The translations under genes and the position numbers were made by a program. Shown one piece after another: positions 26,608 through 36,558 of a stretch of 64,000 nt of DNA (within the stretch, counting starts at the first letter, position 1; each line of letters starts with the position of its first letter). Source of the stretch: Streptomyces sp. RFCAC02 (lineage in GTDB: Bacteria > Actinomycetota > Actinomycetes > Streptomycetales > Streptomycetaceae); the NCBI RefSeq assembly GCF_004193175.1, contig NZ_SAUH01000001.1, positions 5,799,501 through 5,863,500 of the forward strand, given 5' to 3'. The notes beneath the pieces were generated by a model. That model saw only the letters and a list, made by a program, of their open reading frames with translations, was not told where the DNA came from and did not search any database.

Positions 26608-27084
26608 ATGGACCCCACCGGCATCGAGCTGACCCTCGGCGGGCGTGCCGTCCGGTACTTCCCGGGCGGCGCCGCGTTCGAGCCGCCCGAGGACGTCCGG
26701 TACCTCGACCCGGTGGAGGACGGGCTCCTTGAGCGGAACCCCAGGGTCCGCCGCATCCTCTTCACGCCCTTCCCGGCGCTGCCGCCCGTCGTGCTGTACC
26801 TGCACTGGAGCGACGGCGGCGGACTGCCGGAGCTGGACGCCCGGGTCGTGGCCCGGGAGGCGGGCGACGAGGACTTCGGCGGCGCCGTGACCGGACAGAC
26901 GGTCACGCGGCGCTGCCGCGCGTGCGCCGCCCGGTTCGCCGTCCTGTACTCGGTGGACTTCCCGGGCTTCCCCGACATGCCCCGCCGCCTGGCGGGGCAC
27001 CGCCACATCCCGCGCTGCCCCGCCTGCGACGCACGCTGGACGGCGTACGTGCTGGAGGTGATCCGCCGCCTGCCCGACGCGTGA
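26608..27084 (+). CDS. Hypothetical protein with a four-cysteine zinc-ribbon-like motif
   Basis: A 158-residue cytoplasmic protein of no family I recognise. The C-terminal part has two CxxC knuckles, RRCRACAARF and PRCPACDARW, about 36 residues apart, typical of a structural zinc ribbon. The N-terminal half contains an immunoglobulin- or beta-like segment with TPFPALPPVVLYLHWSDGGG. It starts at ATG 26608, 48 bases after the nitroreductase on the same strand, and may be co-transcribed. Confidence 0.7.
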   Translation: MDPTGIELTLGGRAVRYFPGGAAFEPPEDVRYLDPVEDGLLERNPRVRRILFTPFPALPPVVLYLHWSDGGGLPELDARVVAREAGDEDFGGAVTGQTVTRRCRACAARFAVLYSVDFPGFPDMPRRLAGHRHIPRCPACDARWTAYVLEVIRRLPDA

Positions 27085-27122
27085 GCGGGGTGCGCACCTC
27101 CCGGGTGTTCACCGCGGCGATG

Positions 27123-28349
27123 TCATCCCGCGGGGCAGAAGACCGTCGCCGCCGCCTGGTCGACGGCAGTTCCGGGGAACTGCATGTTGTCGACGCTGAG
27201 CGTGACGGAGATGGCGAACTGGAGGCGTCCGTCCTTCGAGGAGAACGTCGTCGCGGCGAGGCCGGGGGAGCCCCCGGCCGCCGGGCGCAGTGCGGGCGTG
27301 CCTCCGCAGACACCCAAGGGAGGCTGCCCGTTCTGTGGGGCCGGGGTTCCGGTGTCGGTTCCCGTGTCGTCGCTGCGGCCCAGCGACATGAGGATTTCCT
27401 GAAGTTCCGCGGGCAGGAGCGTGCCGAGGTCGAACGCGCGTTGGAAGGCGCTGACGTCGCGGGCGGTGGAGATCGCTCCCTGGACACCGTAGGTACTGGC
27501 GTTCAGCCGGTCCACATCCCGCGGCCGGCCGTTCTCGTCGGGGAAGTAGCCGTGCGCGTGGCAGCCCTTGATGCCGTGCGGTGGGCGGGTGGGCAGATAG
27601 GTGCGGGTCATGCCCAGCGGAGAGAAGATCCGCTCGGCGAGCACGTCGGGCAGCGGCTGCCGGGCGGCCCGTTCCATGATCAGACCGAGAAGGACGTAGT
27701 TGGTGGTGCTGTAGTGGAACGCGCCCACCTCCGTCTCGCGGGGCACCGTCCGTGCGGCCGCGACCAGTTCGAGCGGCGGGTGGTACGTGTCGAAGTCGAA
27801 GGGGTCGAACCAGCCGCTGGGTACGAAGTCCGGGATCCCGGACGTGTGCCGGATCAGCTTGCGCACGGTGATCTCGTCGGCGTGCTCGACCAGGTCGTCG
27901 CGGCCCGCTTCGGGCAGCACACGGGCGAGGGGGGCGTCCACGTCGAGCCTGCCCTCGTCGACCAGTTGCAGCGCGGCCGTGGCCACCATGAACTTGGTCT
28001 GCGAGGCGAGGCGGTAACGGGAATCGGAGGGGACCGTCCCGCCCCTGCCGCCCAGCAGCCGTGAGCCCGCCGACCCGTGGCCGACGCGTTTCCCGTCGAC
28101 GTACACCTCGCCGATCGCGCTGACCGCGCCCGCGGTCGCGGCCACGTCCTCCATGGCCTTCTGCACATCGCCGACGACGACGTCGGAGGACGGAGCCGTA
28201 TCGGTACGGGAGGTGGCGGCGGCGGGCCGGCCCGAGCCGAGTGCCCAGGCGCCGGCCGCCGCGGCGGGCACGATGCCGAACAGGCCGAGGGCTGAACGGC
28301 GGGACACTTGCCGATGCGTCAGGGGTTCACGTGTCGTCACGCGGACCAT
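27123..28349 (-). CDS. Exported serine hydrolase, class C beta-lactamase/D,D-peptidase fold
   Basis: A 408-residue protein that starts at ATG 28349. A Tat-type signal SRRSALGLFG (16-25) is followed by a hydrophobic core and an AAA cleavage area near 45. The catalytic SxxK is S116-Q-T-K119 (LASQTKF) and the Tyr motif is HYSTTNYVLLG, as in the R61-type D,D-carboxypeptidase group. The third motif (usually H/KTG) is not obvious; a GVCGGTPALRP segment lies at about the expected place. It probably acts outside the membrane on peptidoglycan peptides or esters. It is convergent with the zinc-ribbon gene and divergent from the sensor kinase. Confidence 0.88.
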   Translation of the reverse strand: MVRVTTREPLTHRQVSRRSALGLFGIVPAAAAGAWALGSGRPAAATSRTDTAPSSDVVVGDVQKAMEDVAATAGAVSAIGEVYVDGKRVGHGSAGSRLLGGRGGTVPSDSRYRLASQTKFMVATAALQLVDEGRLDVDAPLARVLPEAGRDDLVEHADEITVRKLIRHTSGIPDFVPSGWFDPFDFDTYHPPLELVAAARTVPRETEVGAFHYSTTNYVLLGLIMERAARQPLPDVLAERIFSPLGMTRTYLPTRPPHGIKGCHAHGYFPDENGRPRDVDRLNASTYGVQGAISTARDVSAFQRAFDLGTLLPAELQEILMSLGRSDDTGTDTGTPAPQNGQPPLGVCGGTPALRPAAGGSPGLAATTFSSKDGRLQFAISVTLSVDNMQFPGTAVDQAAATVFCPAG

Positions 28350-28484
28350 TCTCGGAAGCGGGAGGCGGGCCGCGCGTCTGCCGGAGGACACATCCTCGCC
28401 TCTGCCGGAAGTCGTACGCTCCCCGCCGCCCGGGCACTGAGGCATACCTGGTGCTTATACGGCCGGCCGTAGGCTCACGGACTC

Positions 28485-29828
28485 ATGGGAAGACGGTTGT
28501 CCGCGGTGTTGCGCGCCTTCGCCCGGTGCCCGCTGGTGAGCGACACGGCGCCGGCGTGCGGGCTCATCGCGGCGTACCTGCTGATCCACGGGCCGACGGG
28601 CGGCCGGCCCGAGTCGTACCTGTGGTGGACGGCGACGGCTGTGATGGCGGCGGCCGTCGCGCTGCGCCGGTACCGGCCGGTCGTGATGCTGGTCGTCTGC
28701 ACGCTCGCGGGTGTCGTCCATCTGGCCCTGGAGGCGCCGACCGTCGTCGACCTCGGCGTGCCGCTCCTGCTGGGTACGGTCGCCGCCCGATGCCGGCGCG
28801 GGACGTCGTTGGCGGCGCTGTGCGGTCTGCTGCTGGTCGTGGGCGGGTGGTGCGCGTCCTACGCCGCCCGGGGCCGGCCCGTGCCGGGACTGCCCGTCAC
28901 GGCGGTCCACATCGACAAGGGACCGGGGCCGCCGTACGCGCCCGCCGACCTGACGCGAGTCGACGAAGGCCAGGCGGTGGGTCCGTGGACCGCGCTGGTG
29001 GTGGTCGTCCTCGCCCTGCTCGCCGCGTGGGCGGCCGGTACCGCCGTGCGCGACCGGCTCGCGTATCTGGGCCAGCTCCGCGCGCGGATGGAGGACCTGG
29101 AGCACGAGCGCGACCGGCAGGCCGCGCTGGCCGCCATGACCGAACGGGCGCGGATCAGCCGGGAGATGCACGATGTCGTCGCGCACGGCCTGTCCGTCAT
29201 CGTGCTCCAGGCCCAGGTCGCCGCGGTCTCACTGGACGATCCGCCGCAGGAGGCGCGGGCGGCGCTGGACACCATCGTGACCATCGGCCGTGAGTCCCTG
29301 ACGGACATGCGCGAGGTGCTGACCGCGGTCGGAGACGCGGAGGACGCGTGGTTCACCCCGCCCCGGCTCGACCAGCTCCCCGCACTGCTCTCCCGGGTGC
29401 ACCGCGCCGGCACGCGGGCGCGCCTGCGCGTCGAGGGCACCCCCACCGTGCTTCCGTCGTCCGTCGACCTGGCGGCGTACCGCATCGTCCAGGAGGCCCT
29501 GACGAACACCATCAAGCACGCCGGGCCGGGGGCGACGGCGGAGGTCCTGGTGGATCACGGCGCGACGGAGGTCCGCATCGAGGTCCGCGACGACGGTGGC
29601 GGCGTCACGCGGACCTCTCCCGATGACCGCAAGCGGCACAGCGGGCTGGGTCTGCGCGGCATGCGCGAGCGGGTCGCACTGCTCGGCGGGCACTTCACCG
29701 CGGGGCAGGGCGCCGACGGCGGTTTCACCGTCCGGGCCGTCCTGCCTTTGCGTCACCCCGGCCGGACGCCCCCGGAGCGCGTGGCGGCCGGCCGCACCGC
29801 AGTATCAGTCGAAGGGCAGACCCTGTGA
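28485..29828 (+). CDS. NarL-type sensor histidine kinase
   Basis: A 447-residue membrane kinase with about five or six N-terminal hydrophobic helices (about 20-185) and no large sensory domain. A HisKA_3 dimerisation helix has the phospho-acceptor H229 in REMHDVVAHGLSVI. An HATPase domain follows with the N-box EALTNTIKHAG and the G-box GLGLRGMRERV. It forms an operon with the response regulator, whose GTG overlaps its stop by four bases. The stimulus is unknown. Confidence 0.94.
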   Translation: MGRRLSAVLRAFARCPLVSDTAPACGLIAAYLLIHGPTGGRPESYLWWTATAVMAAAVALRRYRPVVMLVVCTLAGVVHLALEAPTVVDLGVPLLLGTVAARCRRGTSLAALCGLLLVVGGWCASYAARGRPVPGLPVTAVHIDKGPGPPYAPADLTRVDEGQAVGPWTALVVVVLALLAAWAAGTAVRDRLAYLGQLRARMEDLEHERDRQAALAAMTERARISREMHDVVAHGLSVIVLQAQVAAVSLDDPPQEARAALDTIVTIGRESLTDMREVLTAVGDAEDAWFTPPRLDQLPALLSRVHRAGTRARLRVEGTPTVLPSSVDLAAYRIVQEALTNTIKHAGPGATAEVLVDHGATEVRIEVRDDGGGVTRTSPDDRKRHSGLGLRGMRERVALLGGHFTAGQGADGGFTVRAVLPLRHPGRTPPERVAAGRTAVSVEGQTL

Positions 29829-30574
29829 TCCGCATCCTCCTCGCCGACGACGAGGCCCTGATCCGCGCCGGATTCCGGGTGCTCCTGGAACAGGCGGCCG
29901 ACCTGCGGGTCGTCGGGGAAGCGGCCGACGGCGCGGAAGCGGTCGCCATGACCGCCGCCCTGCGGCCGGACATCGTCCTGATGGACATCCGCATGCCCGG
30001 CGTCGACGGCGTGGAGGCCACGCGCCGCATCCGCGCCGATCCCGCCACCGCCGAGACGCGGGTGCTGGTCCTGACCACCTTCGACCTGGACGCCTACGTG
30101 TATGCCGCGCTCCAGGCCGGGGCGAGCGGCTTCCTCCTCAAGGACACCCTGGCTCCCGACCTGCTCGCCGCGGTCCGCGTCATCGACCGCGGCGACGCGG
30201 TCACGGCGCCGAGCGTCACCCGCCGCCTCCTCGAACGGTACGTCGAGACCGCTCCCTCGCCGGCGCTCCTCGACAGCGGTACGGGGCACCTCACCGAGCG
30301 CGAGCGCGAGGTGCTCGTCCTCATGGCCCGCGGCCTGTCCAACCTCGAGATCGCCGGACGCCTCCACCTGACGGAGGGCACCGTGAAGACGCACGTCAGC
30401 CGTGTGCTCGGCAAACTGGGCCTCCGCGACCGCGTCCAGGCCGTCGTGCACGCCTACGAACACGGCCTGGTCCGCCCGGGTCGTTCCCCGTCGAACGAGG
30501 CCATGGGAAGCCGGCGCGGTGAGGCGGGAGGCGGTCCCGGTGCCGAACGCGGTCGTGCCGCGGCTCGTGGATGA
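29825..30574 (+). CDS. LuxR/NarL-family response regulator
   Basis: A 249-residue regulator. The receiver domain (1-120) has acidic D8/D9, the phospho-acceptor D54 (VLMDIRMPGVDG) and the conserved lysine in FLLKDT. The C-terminal LuxR helix-turn-helix is LTEREREVLVLMARGLSNLEIAGRLHLTEGTVKTHVSRVLGKLG (given here as its landmarks LTEREREVL and GTVKTHVSRV). A glycine/arginine-rich tail of about 25 residues extends past the usual end. It starts at GTG 29825 and is translationally coupled to the kinase. Targets are unknown. Confidence 0.93.
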   Translation: MIRILLADDEALIRAGFRVLLEQAADLRVVGEAADGAEAVAMTAALRPDIVLMDIRMPGVDGVEATRRIRADPATAETRVLVLTTFDLDAYVYAALQAGASGFLLKDTLAPDLLAAVRVIDRGDAVTAPSVTRRLLERYVETAPSPALLDSGTGHLTEREREVLVLMARGLSNLEIAGRLHLTEGTVKTHVSRVLGKLGLRDRVQAVVHAYEHGLVRPGRSPSNEAMGSRRGEAGGGPGAERGRAAARG

Positions 30575-30625
30575 CGTTCGCCTCGAACGCGCCCTCCCGC
30601 CCCGTGTGCGGACGCCGGGACCGGG

Positions 30626-31036
30626 TCAGCCGGCGGCTGGAGCGGCGGCGTACTCCTCGTCCGTGACGGGGGTCAGCCAGTGCACGACGGCGTGGTCGTC
30701 GTCGCCCTCGTTGATGGCGAGGTGGACCATGAGCCGGTTCGGCGCGGCGCCGTGCCAGTGCTCCTCATCGGCTTCGAACAGGACGCGGTCGCCGGGCCGG
30801 ATGACTTCCACCGGACCGCCGCGGCGCTGGCAGAGGCCGACGCCCTCGGTGACGAAGACCGTCTGGCCCAGCGGGTGGCGGTGCCAGTGGGTGCGGGCAC
30901 CGGGCATGAAGTGGACCAGCGACGCGGTGACCCGCGACGGTGCCGGGGCGGCGGCGACAGGGTCGATGTAGACGTCACCGGTGAACCAGTCGGCGGGTCC
31001 CTTGGCGGTGTCGATCGAGCTGCGGGTGATCTGCAC
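30626..31036 (-). CDS. Cupin-domain protein
   Basis: A 136-residue single-cupin protein. Motif 1 is HWHRHPLGQTVFVTEGVG, giving three histidine metal ligands, and motif 2 includes GDRVLFEADEEHWHGA. This resembles small carboxymuconolactone-associated or quercetinase-like cupins; the substrate is unknown. The start is GTG 31036 with AGGAG eight bases upstream. It is convergent with the response-regulator gene. Confidence 0.87.
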   Translation of the reverse strand: MQITRSSIDTAKGPADWFTGDVYIDPVAAAPAPSRVTASLVHFMPGARTHWHRHPLGQTVFVTEGVGLCQRRGGPVEVIRPGDRVLFEADEEHWHGAAPNRLMVHLAINEGDDDHAVVHWLTPVTDEEYAAAPAAG

Positions 31037-31186
31037 GGGCTTGCTCCTAGCGTCGAGACGGACAGGTGTGGCTCAGGGCACGAGAAGGGTCAGACGGAAA
31101 ACGCCACGTCAACCAGGTAACCCGCACCTGTCCCCGGCAGCGAGACATCATCGAAGGACGTACTGCCAGTACATCCCTTTGGCCCG

Positions 31187-31486
31187 GTGTCGGTCACCTT
31201 CCGCGGCCGGGCCGGGGTGGGTGAGGTCAACCGTCTGCACCGCACCCTCGCCACTCTGTCCGAGTGCCGGTTGCTGGCCGCCGTCACGGGTTCCTCCAAC
31301 GTGCTGGCCACCTACTGGCTCCGCGACGTCGGCTCGGTCCAGCAGCGCGAGACGGCGGCGTGCGCCCAGCTCCCGAGCCTCGAAGTGACCGACCGCGTCC
31401 TGGGTGTGCGGACCGAGAAGGGAATGGGACATCTGCTGGACCACGAGGGGCGGCGGGTGGGGATGTGCTCGATCAGGCCGTGGTGA
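31187..31486 (+). pseudogene. C-terminal remnant of an AsnC/Lrp-family regulator
   Basis: The 99-codon frame matches only the ligand-binding half of AsnC-type regulators: VTFRGRAGVGEVNRLHRTLATLSECRLLAAVTGSSNVLATYWLRDV reads like the RAM domain (landmarks ECRLLAAVTG and NVLATYWLRDV). The N-terminal helix-turn-helix is absent, and the sequence upstream to 31037 shows no in-frame HTH. A GTG at 31187 could still be used, but a DNA-binding function is unlikely. It looks like a decayed or truncated gene between the cupin and the hut cluster. Confidence 0.6.
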
Positions 31487-31529
31487 GCCGGCCCGGCCCT
31501 GTGGTGCGCGCCCCCGATCCCGACGTCGC

Positions 31530-32297
31530 TCACGCGGGTGTGACGCCGCCGACCCGCCGGGTCACCTCCCGCGCGGTCCGTGCCACGTGGTCCGCGATGC
31601 GCCCGCGTTCCGCCCCGTCGGCCGCGTCGCCGGGGAACGTGACGGAGACCCCGGCGATCGGGTGGGCACGGTGGTCAAGCACGGGGGCGGCGATGGACGA
31701 CAGCCCGGGCGTGACCTCCCCCTCCTCCGTCGCGTAGCCCCGGCGCCGGACCTCGGCCAGCAGTCCTCGCAGCGCCGTCAGCGAGGAAGGGCCGACGCCG
31801 TGCCGGACGATGAACGCCGACCGGTCGGGAAAGACCGCCCGCACCTGCGCGGGACGCAGCAGCGCGAGCACCGCCCGACCGCTGGCGGTCAGATGGGCCG
31901 GCAGCCGCACCCCGACCTCGCTGACCAGCGGCGCCCGGCCCGGCGCGCGTTCCTCGATGACGTAGATGACCTCGCGGCCGTGCAGTACGGCGAGGTTGGC
32001 GTTGTGCCCCGTCCGGTCGACGAGCGCGGCCAGCGGCGCCCGCGCCAGGCGCTGAAGAGGGGCCTGGCGCTGATAGCCGGAGGCCAGTTCGAAGGCGCTG
32101 ACACCGAGTCCGTAGCGCTGCTCCTCCGGCAGGTGGACCACGAAGCCCTCCGCCGTCAGGGTGTCGAGCAGGTGGTACGTCGTCGAACGGGGCAGGCCGA
32201 CGTCGCGGCTGATGGCAGCGGCGGGAACGGGAGCCGCCTGGCGCGCGAGGTAGCGCAGCACGGCGAGCACCTGCCCGGCGGCCGGGACGATACCCAT
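31530..32297 (-). CDS. IclR-family regulator of the hut genes
   Basis: A 255-residue regulator with an N-terminal winged helix (about 5-65, AAAISRDVGLPRSTTYHLLDTLTAEGFV) and an IclR effector domain (about 75-250, with VSEVGVRLPAHLTASGRAVLALL). The start is ATG 32297, although the frame remains open upstream. It is divergent from hutH across 149 bases that contain two near-identical inverted repeats. By position it controls histidine utilization and probably itself. It is a paralogue of the IclR gene at 38394. Confidence 0.88.
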   Translation of the reverse strand: MGIVPAAGQVLAVLRYLARQAAPVPAAAISRDVGLPRSTTYHLLDTLTAEGFVVHLPEEQRYGLGVSAFELASGYQRQAPLQRLARAPLAALVDRTGHNANLAVLHGREVIYVIEERAPGRAPLVSEVGVRLPAHLTASGRAVLALLRPAQVRAVFPDRSAFIVRHGVGPSSLTALRGLLAEVRRRGYATEEGEVTPGLSSIAAPVLDHRAHPIAGVSVTFPGDAADGAERGRIADHVARTAREVTRRVGGVTPA

Positions 32298-32352
32298 GGG
32301 GGTGAGCGTAGACCAGCCGGGGAACCGTCCGGGGAGCCGGGCAGGCCGGAGT

Positions 32353-32392
32353 GTCTGGTATCCCAGACGCCGGGATGTCTGAGATACCAGAC
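32353..32392. promoter_or_regulatory. Tandem inverted-repeat operators upstream of hutH
   Basis: Two similar dyads lie 24 bases apart: GTCTGGTATCCCAGAC (32353-32368, perfect 6-bp arms) and GTCTGAGATACCAGAC (32377-32392). Both keep GTCTG at the left and CAGAC at the right. They sit between the divergent iclR and hutH genes and are the probable binding sites of one or both IclR regulators. A related dyad precedes hutU at 38317-38332. Confidence 0.75.
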
Positions 32393-32446
32393 AGAAACCA
32401 TGGGTCACCCCTCGCGGACGCGGTTGGCCTGCGGCTTGATAGGTAC

Positions 32447-33982
32447 ATGAACGTCGTAGTTGGTGTCGGTGCTCTTGCCGCCGACGATGTCGTGTCCGTC
32501 GCCCGCCTCGGAACCCCGGTGGTCCTGGCCCCCGAAGCAGTGAAGGAGATCGCCCGCAGCCGGGAGGTCGTTCAGACCCTCGCCGACGACGCCAAGCCTC
32601 ACTACGGCGTCTCCACCGGTTTCGGTGCGCTGGCCACACGCCACATCCCCACCGAGCTGCGCGCCCAGCTCCAGCGCAGCCTGGTGCGCTCGCACGCGGC
32701 GGGCTCGGGGCCCGAGGTCGAGCGCGAGGTCGTCCGCGCGCTGATGCTGCTGCGACTGTCCACGCTCGCCACCGGCCGCACCGGCGTACGGACCGAGACC
32801 GCCGAGGCGTACGCCGCGCTGCTCAACGCCGGGATCACCCCGGTCGTGCACGAATACGGCTCGCTCGGCTGCTCCGGCGACCTCGCCCCCCTCGCGCACT
32901 GCGCGCTCGCCGTCATGGGCGAGGGCGTGGTCCGCACCGCCGACGGCGTGCGCAGGCCGGCGGACGAGGCGCTCGCCCGCGCGGGCATCACTCCGGTCGT
33001 CCTGGAGGAGAAGGAGGGCCTCGCCCTCATCAACGGCACCGACGGCATGCTCGGCATGCTGGCGCTGGCCGCCCACGACCTGCGGCGCCTCCTCCGTACG
33101 GCCGACATCGCCGCCGCGATGAGCGTCGAGGGCCAGCTCGGCACCGACGCGGTCTTCGCCGCCGACCTCCAGGCCCTGCGCCCGCACCCGGGCCAGGCCG
33201 ACAGCGCCGCGAACCTGCGGACGCTGCTCACCGGCTCCGCGATCGTGGCCAGCCACACGGGTCCGGAGTGCACGTACGTGCAGGACGCCTACTCGCTCCG
33301 CTGCACGCCCCAGGTCCACGGCACCGCCCGTGACACCCTCTCCCACGCCGAGCTGGTGGCCTCCCGCGAGCTGGCCTCCGCCATCGACAACCCGGTCGTC
33401 ACCGCTGACGGCCGGGTGGAGAGCAACGGCAACTTCCACGGCGCCCCGGTCGCCGCCGTGCTCGACTTTCTCGCCATCTCGGTCGCCGACGTCGCCTCGA
33501 TCTCCGAGCGCCGCACGGACCGCTTCCTCGACCCGGCCCGCAACCGCGGTCTCAACGCCTTCCTCGCCGACGACCCCGGCGTGGACTCCGGCCACATGAT
33601 CGCGCAGTACACCCAGGCCGCGATCGTCTCCGAGCTCAAGCGGCTCGCCGTGCCGGCCTCCACCGACTCGATCCCCTCCAGCGCCATGCAGGAGGACCAC
33701 GTCTCCATGGGCTGGTCCGCCGCCCGCAAGCTGCGCCGCGCCCTCGACGGTCTCGGCCGCGTCGTCGCCGTGGAGCTGTGCACCGCCGCTCGCGCCCTCG
33801 ACCTGCGCGCGCCGCTCGCGCCCTCGCCCGCCACCGCGGCGGTGCGCGACGGCCTGCGCGAGACCGTGGACGGCCCCGGCACCGACCGCTGGCTCGCCCC
33901 CGAGATCGAGGCAGCCGTCCAGTACGTCGCCTCCGGCCGCGCCCTGGCCGCCGCGGAGTCGGTCACCGGCCCGCTGCTCTGA
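32447..33982 (+). CDS. hutH: Histidine ammonia-lyase
   Basis: A 511-residue enzyme, close to the 510-514 usual for the family, converting L-histidine to urocanate and ammonia. The MIO cofactor forms from C142-S143-G144 in [14 protein letters not shown]; Cys in place of Ala is, as I recall, normal for Streptomyces histidases. YGVSTGFG (53-60) and [19 protein letters not shown] sequences are also present. It starts at ATG 32447 with only a weak ribosome site. It leads the hutH-hutI transcript under the tandem operators. Confidence 0.97.
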   Translation: MNVVVGVGALAADDVVSVARLGTPVVLAPEAVKEIARSREVVQTLADDAKPHYGVSTGFGALATRHIPTELRAQLQRSLVRSHAAGSGPEVEREVVRALMLLRLSTLATGRTGVRTETAEAYAALLNAGITPVVHEYGSLGCSGDLAPLAHCALAVMGEGVVRTADGVRRPADEALARAGITPVVLEEKEGLALINGTDGMLGMLALAAHDLRRLLRTADIAAAMSVEGQLGTDAVFAADLQALRPHPGQADSAANLRTLLTGSAIVASHTGPECTYVQDAYSLRCTPQVHGTARDTLSHAELVASRELASAIDNPVVTADGRVESNGNFHGAPVAAVLDFLAISVADVASISERRTDRFLDPARNRGLNAFLADDPGVDSGHMIAQYTQAAIVSELKRLAVPASTDSIPSSAMQEDHVSMGWSAARKLRRALDGLGRVVAVELCTAARALDLRAPLAPSPATAAVRDGLRETVDGPGTDRWLAPEIEAAVQYVASGRALAAAESVTGPLL

Positions 33983-34037
33983 CCCCGCCGCCCCTCCCGG
34001 TCGACGGCCGGCTCCCCGCACTACCAGGAGTGATCGC

Positions 34038-35240
34038 ATGGACGCGCACCACCCATCCAGCATCCTTGTCACGGGCATCGGCTCGCTGGTCACCAACGAC
34101 CCCGCCCTCGGGAAGGGACCGCTCGGACTGCTCACCGATGCCGCGCTCCTCGTCGAGGGTTCGCGGATCGCCTGGGCCGGCCCCGCCGACCGGGCACCGG
34201 CGGCCGACGAGCGGGTGGACGCCGGCGGCCGCGCCGTCATCCCCGGCTTCGTCGACTCCCACTCCCACCTGGTCTTCGCCGGGGACCGCACGGACGAGTT
34301 CAACGCCCGGATGTCGGGACGTCCCTACACCGCCGGCGGCATCCGGACCACGATGGAGGCGACCCGGGCGGCGGACGCCGACACCTTGCACGCGACGGTG
34401 CGCCGCCATGTACGCGAGGCGCTGCGGCAGGGCACCACCACGATGGAGACCAAGTCGGGTTACGGCCTGACGGTCGCGGACGAGGAACGTGCCGTGCGCA
34501 TCGCCGCGGCGCACACCGACGAGGTCACCTACCTCGGCGCCCACCTGGTGCCGCCGGAGTTCGCGGACGACCCGGCCGGTTACGTCGACCTCGTCACCGG
34601 CCCCATGCTGGACGCGTGCGCGCCGCACGCCCGCTGGGCCGACGTCTTCTGCGAGGAGGGCGCCTTCGACGGCGACCAGGCGCGGGCGGTCCTCACCGCC
34701 GCGGCGTCCCGGGGGCTGGTGCCGCGGCTCCACGCCAACCAGCTCTCCCACGGCCCGGGAGTGCAGCTCGCCGTCGAACTCGACGCGGCCTCCGCCGACC
34801 ACTGCACCTACCTCACCGACGCCGACGTGGACGCCCTCGCGCAGACGAGCACCGTCGCCACCCTGCTGCCGGGATCGGACTTCTCCACCCGCTCCCCCTA
34901 CCCGGACGCCCGCCGGCTCCTCGACGCGGGCGCCACGGTCGCCCTCTCCCCGAACTGCAACCCCGGCTCCTCGTACACGAGTTCCATGGCGTTCTGCATC
35001 GCCCTGGCCGTCCGGGAGATGCGGATGACGCCCGACGAGGCGCTCTGGGCGGCGACCGCCGGAGGCGCGCGCGCCCTGCGCCGCACGGATGTCGGCCGTC
35101 TCTCCCCGGGGGCGCGGGCCGACCTCGTCGTCCTGAACGCTCCCTCACACGTGCACCTCGCCTACCGCCCAGGGGTGCCGTTGGTGTCGTCGGTCCGGCG
35201 GGCCGGCTCGGCGTGCGCGGGGAACCGTTCCGGTGCATGA
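34038..35240 (+). CDS. hutI: Imidazolonepropionase
   Basis: A 400-residue amidohydrolase-fold metalloenzyme that opens imidazolone propionate to N-formimino-L-glutamate, the third step of histidine breakdown. The metal-binding [10 protein letters not shown] (about 75-84), ETKSGYGL and [11 protein letters not shown] are family signatures. It starts at ATG 34038 with AGGAG nine bases upstream, 55 bases after hutH on the same strand. A strong terminator lies beyond it at 35491. Confidence 0.95.
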   Translation: MDAHHPSSILVTGIGSLVTNDPALGKGPLGLLTDAALLVEGSRIAWAGPADRAPAADERVDAGGRAVIPGFVDSHSHLVFAGDRTDEFNARMSGRPYTAGGIRTTMEATRAADADTLHATVRRHVREALRQGTTTMETKSGYGLTVADEERAVRIAAAHTDEVTYLGAHLVPPEFADDPAGYVDLVTGPMLDACAPHARWADVFCEEGAFDGDQARAVLTAAASRGLVPRLHANQLSHGPGVQLAVELDAASADHCTYLTDADVDALAQTSTVATLLPGSDFSTRSPYPDARRLLDAGATVALSPNCNPGSSYTSSMAFCIALAVREMRMTPDEALWAATAGGARALRRTDVGRLSPGARADLVVLNAPSHVHLAYRPGVPLVSSVRRAGSACAGNRSGA

Positions 35241-35577
35241 CGAGCCGCCCTCCGGCGTCGGTGAACTCCGGCCCCGGGGCGGTTGAGATCCGCGACCGGC
35301 CACGCTACGACCCGCGCGTGGTGCGGAACTTCTCCGAGGTCGCCTCCACCACGTTCGTCCCCCCCTGCGCCCGGTGCTCGTGCCTGCCCAGGTGGTCAGG
35401 GAGGGGTCCCGGCCCGCATGGCCGCACCGGACACCCGTGCGACACACGGATTCGACTTCGGTACCGGCTGCTGAGGGTTCACCGGGGCCGCGCGTCTCCT
35501 TCCCGGGCCGGGAAGGAGACGCGTGTTCATCGGTACACAGCGGAACGACGTCGCATGGCACGCCGGCGCGGGACCCG
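35241..35577. terminator. Gap between convergent hutI and hutG, holding a strong hairpin at 35491-35523
   Basis: In this 337-base gap a perfect inverted repeat has 16-bp arms (35491-35506 and 35508-35523, CGCGTCTCCTTCCCGG and its complement), suited to ending both convergent hut transcripts. The part from 35241 to 35490 has open frames in several phases, but none has a convincing start, codon pattern or recognisable protein. Confidence 0.8.
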
Positions 35578-36558
35578 TCAGGTCCGGGTGGTCGCCATTC
35601 GGTGGATCAGGCGGGCGCCGGCCCGGGCCGTGCGCTGGTCCACGTCGAACTCCGGGTTCAGCTCGGCGATGTCGCAGACCGCGAGCTTGCCGCTGGCCGC
35701 CACCCGGACGCAGACCCGTTCGACGACCTCCATCGGCACCCCGTAGGCGGCCGGCGCGCTGACGCCCGGCGCGACCGCGGCGGGCAGGACGTCGAGGTCG
35801 ACGCTCAGGTGCACGACGTCGCAGCTCGCCAGGAAATCGTCCACGAAGGCCAGGGCGCGTTCCACGTCCGACGGGCCGCAGTCGGTGTCCGCCAGCCAGC
35901 GCACACCGAGCCGGGACGCGGTGGAGAACAGCCGCTGGGTGTTGCTCGGCTGGCTGATGCCCAGCACCCGGTAGTCGAGGCTGCGGCCCCGCCGCTCCTC
36001 GCTCCGCGCCATCTGGAGGAAGGGCGTGCCGGAGCTGGGCCGGACGTCGTCGCGCAGGTCGAAATGCGCGTCGAGGTTCAGCACCCCGAGGCGGCCGCCC
36101 CCGCGCAGCGCGCGCGTCCGCGCCAGCCCGAGGTAGCTGCCGTACGCCACCTCGTGACCGCCGCCCAGCACCATCACCGGGTGACCGCGGTCCACGAGCG
36201 CGGCGACCGCGCGCCCCAGCCGTTCCTGCCCAGCCTCCAGGACGTCGTCACCGTCCCCGGCGACCTCGACGTCCCCGGCGTCCAGCGCCCGCAGCGGTTC
36301 CGGCAGCGCCATCGACGCGAGGGCACCGCGCAGCGCCGCCGGTCCGGCCGCGGCGCCCGGCCGGCCCTTGTTGCGGCGGACCCCCTCGTCGCTGCGGAAG
36401 CCCACGAAGGCGATCTCGCCCGGCGCCGCCCGCCCGGGATCGAGGTGGACGGCATGGTGCCAGCGCAGGTTCTCGGCGCCGGGACCGTCGTCCCGACCGG
36501 CCCATACAGGGGCCGGGACGTCCGTGCGGACCTCCTGCACGGACGGGACGGAGTTCAC
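35578..36558 (-). CDS. hutG: Formimidoylglutamase (ureohydrolase family)
   Basis: A 326-residue arginase-fold enzyme that hydrolyses N-formimino-L-glutamate to glutamate and formamide. The binuclear manganese ligands are in [21 protein letters not shown] and [10 protein letters not shown]. Its GTG (36558) overlaps the TGA of hutU in a GTGA junction, so the two are coupled. Presence of hutG, with no hutF or N-formylglutamate amidohydrolase seen in the cluster, indicates the one-step ending of the hut pathway. Confidence 0.92.
   Translation of the reverse strand: MNSVPSVQEVRTDVPAPVWAGRDDGPGAENLRWHHAVHLDPGRAAPGEIAFVGFRSDEGVRRNKGRPGAAAGPAALRGALASMALPEPLRALDAGDVEVAGDGDDVLEAGQERLGRAVAALVDRGHPVMVLGGGHEVAYGSYLGLARTRALRGGGRLGVLNLDAHFDLRDDVRPSSGTPFLQMARSEERRGRSLDYRVLGISQPSNTQRLFSTASRLGVRWLADTDCGPSDVERALAFVDDFLASCDVVHLSVDLDVLPAAVAPGVSAPAAYGVPMEVVERVCVRVAASGKLAVCDIAELNPEFDVDQRTARAGARLIHRMATTRT

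Noticed and set aside
32870..32884. Cys-Ser-Gly instead of Ala-Ser-Gly at the MIO site of HutH as an anomaly
   Set aside because: As I recall, Streptomyces histidases normally have this Cys, so it is a lineage trait and not a defect.
35241..35490. Possible small gene after hutI
   Set aside because: Overlapping open frames are expected at this GC content, and none has a convincing ribosome site or domain.
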